Of a stretch of DNA of 64,000 bases, positions 62,941 through 64,000 are shown piece after piece. The position numbers and the translations under genes are program-made. Below the pieces are notes generated by a model that was not told where the DNA came from, did no database searches, and saw nothing but the letters and a program-made list of their open reading frames with translations. Every line of letters starts with the position of its first letter. Positions within the stretch are counted from its first letter, which is position 1. This stretch comes from Pseudomonas oleovorans subsp. oleovorans (GTDB taxonomy: Bacteria; Pseudomonadota; Gammaproteobacteria; Pseudomonadales; Pseudomonadaceae), in assembly GCF_002197815.1 (NCBI RefSeq), contig NZ_NIUB01000005.1, positions 62,001 through 126,000 on the forward strand, in the 5' to 3' direction.

Positions 62941-63633
62941 ATGTACAAATCACTGTTCACTGCCTCACTGCTGGCCCTGGCCATCGCCGCCCCTGTCGCA
63001 CAAGCCCATCAGGCTGGCGATATCCTCATCCGTGCCGGCGCCATCACTGTCAATCCGGAGGCCGACTCGTCCAGCGTCAAGGTCGATCGTGGCGGTCTCG
63101 CCGGCACCGACCTGGGCGGCAAGGCAACCCTGAACAGTGATACTCAGCTGGGTCTGAACTTCGCCTACATGCTCACCGACAATCTGGGCATCGAGTTGCT
63201 GGCGGCAACGCCGTTCGAACACGATGTGAAGATCAAAGGCACCGTCCTCGATGCAGCCAATGGCAAGCTGGGCTCGCTCAAGCACCTGCCACCGACCCTG
63301 AGCCTGGTGTACTACCCGCTGGACGCCAAGTCGGCCTTCCAGCCCTATGTTGGCGCCGGTATCAACTACACCTGGATCTTCGACGAGCACGTCGGCAGCG
63401 CTGCCAGCGCCAATGGCTTCAACAACTTCCGCGCCAAGAACTCCTGGGGTCTCGCCTGGCAGGTAGGCGCCGACTACATGCTGACCGACAGCCTGATGAT
63501 CAACGCACAGGTGCGCTATATCGATATCGACACCACCGCTTACGTCGACAACACTGCGCTTGGCGTACGGGCCAAGGTCGACGTGGACGTCGACCCCCTC
63601 ATCTACATGGTCGGCCTGGGCTACAAGTTCTGA
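62941..63633 (+). CDS. ompW: Outer-membrane protein OmpW
   Basis: Eight-stranded beta-barrel of 230 residues that gives small hydrophobic compounds a path across the outer membrane. The signal peptide ends VAQAHQAGD. The body shows the OmpW pattern DILIRAGAITVNPEAD, LPPTLSLVYYPL, FQPYVGAGINYTWIF and ends VGLGYKF. The long open frame upstream is antisense noise across the TonB operon. It is divergent from the DUF3450 gene and followed by a strong terminator. Confidence 0.95.
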   Translation: MYKSLFTASLLALAIAAPVAQAHQAGDILIRAGAITVNPEADSSSVKVDRGGLAGTDLGGKATLNSDTQLGLNFAYMLTDNLGIELLAATPFEHDVKIKGTVLDAANGKLGSLKHLPPTLSLVYYPLDAKSAFQPYVGAGINYTWIFDEHVGSAASANGFNNFRAKNSWGLAWQVGADYMLTDSLMINAQVRYIDIDTTAYVDNTALGVRAKVDVDVDPLIYMVGLGYKF

Positions 63634-63644
63634 CAGCCCTCGCA

Positions 63645-63682
63645 GAAATGAAAAAGCCGGCAAATGCCGGCTTTTTCATTTC
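63645..63682. terminator. Strong bidirectional terminator after ompW
   Basis: A perfect 17-bp stem with an AAAT loop; A- and T-runs within the arms make it act on both strands. It starts 12 bases after the ompW stop. Confidence 0.9.
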
Positions 63683-63708
63683 CCCGATGCGCAGCCCGAG
63701 CTACCTTT

Positions 63709-63790
63709 GGTGCGCACGGTGCACCCTACGGTGCGTGCTCCGGATAGCACGCCGATAGCCCGGCTATGCGTAGGGTGCGCCGCGCGCACC
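63709..63790. repeat. Imperfect palindrome with GGTGCGCACGG ends
   Basis: GGTGCGCACGGTGCACCCTAC and GTAGGGTGCGCCGCGCGCACC are 21-base arms about 40 bases apart. It occupies the gap between ompW and the epimerase gene. Confidence 0.75.
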
Positions 63791-63880
63791 GATGAAGGCG
63801 CATTTTTCGCCGCGCACAGCGCATACGGAACGGCCCAGCCACGGGATCTAACCGTCGCGGCGCCTCACGTTTCCGGCAGC

Positions 63881-64000
63881 TTACAGCCCGAGCAGTTGGC
63901 GCAATCCTTCACGCAGCGGCGTCTGCTCTGGCATGCGGTAGTGAGCCTGCAAGCGCGCATTGTCAGCACGCGAATGGCGAATATCTCCAGCGCGTGCCGG
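63881..64000 (-). CDS. NAD-dependent epimerase/dehydratase, C-terminal end (5' part outside window)
   Basis: The last 39 codons of a - strand gene running out of the window. They contain GDIRHSRADNARLQAHY followed by a helix ending LREGLRQLLGL. The GD-x-RHS-x-AD pattern is the C-terminal signature of sugar-nucleotide 4-epimerases such as UDP-N-acetylglucosamine 4-epimerase. It is thus probably part of polysaccharide or O-antigen synthesis. Nothing more can be said from this fragment. Confidence 0.72.
   Translation of the reverse strand, partial: PARAGDIRHSRADNARLQAHYRMPEQTPLREGLRQLLGL

Noticed and set aside
61978..63633. A 551-codon + strand frame ending in ompW
   Set aside because: Only the last 230 codons, from 62941 with a proper signal peptide, are OmpW; the rest is antisense to the DUF3450 gene.

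Overview
The window is high-GC chromosomal DNA of a gammaproteobacterium, almost certainly a Pseudomonas (P. mendocina/oleovorans/stutzeri-like). The reasons are the protein families, OprD porins, PcaQ/PcaR/BenR regulators, YbbN with TPRs, the gene order ribD-ribE-ribBA-ribH-nusB-thiL-pgpA, and many short Pseudomonas-type extragenic palindromes. I see no rRNA, tRNA, CRISPR array, transposase or prophage.

Bases 1-34,400 are an aromatic-acid catabolism region. On the + strand are the 3' end of pobA (4-hydroxybenzoate to protocatechuate), a TRAP transporter (dctPQM), an OprD porin, a chemoreceptor with a large periplasmic domain, and a ketosteroid-dehydrogenase-like flavoprotein. From about 33.5 kb leftward the - strand carries pcaQ, pcaHG, a ZapE/AFG1-like ATPase, an AEC carrier, pcaR, benR, benABCD, benK, catBCA, benE, an OprD porin (benF-like), a chemoreceptor without a sensor domain, pcaIJF and pcaBDC. 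Benzoate is taken to catechol (benABCD) and then to 3-oxoadipate enol-lactone (catABC). 4-Hydroxybenzoate goes through protocatechuate (pobA, pcaHG, pcaBC) to the same lactone. The shared end is pcaD, pcaIJ and pcaF, giving acetyl-CoA and succinyl-CoA. No catR or pcaK is present. Operator-like sequences are visible for BenR (benA), PcaR (pcaI, pcaR) and PcaQ (pcaHG). A-rich Hfq/Crc-type motifs precede six ben/cat genes.

Bases 34,600-57,700 are a conserved housekeeping block whose order, from memory, matches P. aeruginosa PA4042-PA4066. It holds xseB-ispA, dxs, a cobalamin riboswitch with btuB, a BtuF-like protein, ribA, a retropepsin-like protease, a periplasmic binding protein, pgpA-thiL-nusB-ribH-ribBA-ribE with an FMN riboswitch, ribD-nrdR, a lipoprotein, a methyltransferase and ybbN. 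It ends with a zinc-type operon (zrgA-like, ABC ATPase, FtsX-type permease, DUF3299 protein) behind a Zur-box-like dyad. A truncated biotin-carboxylase remnant and an epoxide-hydrolase-like gene lie between ispA and dxs.

Bases 57,800-64,000 hold a complete TtpC-type TonB energy-transduction operon (DUF3450 protein, TtpC-like ExbB, ExbB, ExbD, TonB, TPR protein), then ompW and the 3' end of a sugar-nucleotide epimerase gene.

The least ordinary items are: the transporter/porin/receptor/flavoprotein cassette beside pobA; a chemoreceptor without a sensor domain just upstream of the pcaI promoter; a ZapE-like ATPase overlapping pcaG; an in-frame 143-bp palindromic insertion in the zinc-operon permease; and an 18-codon leader frame after the FMN riboswitch.
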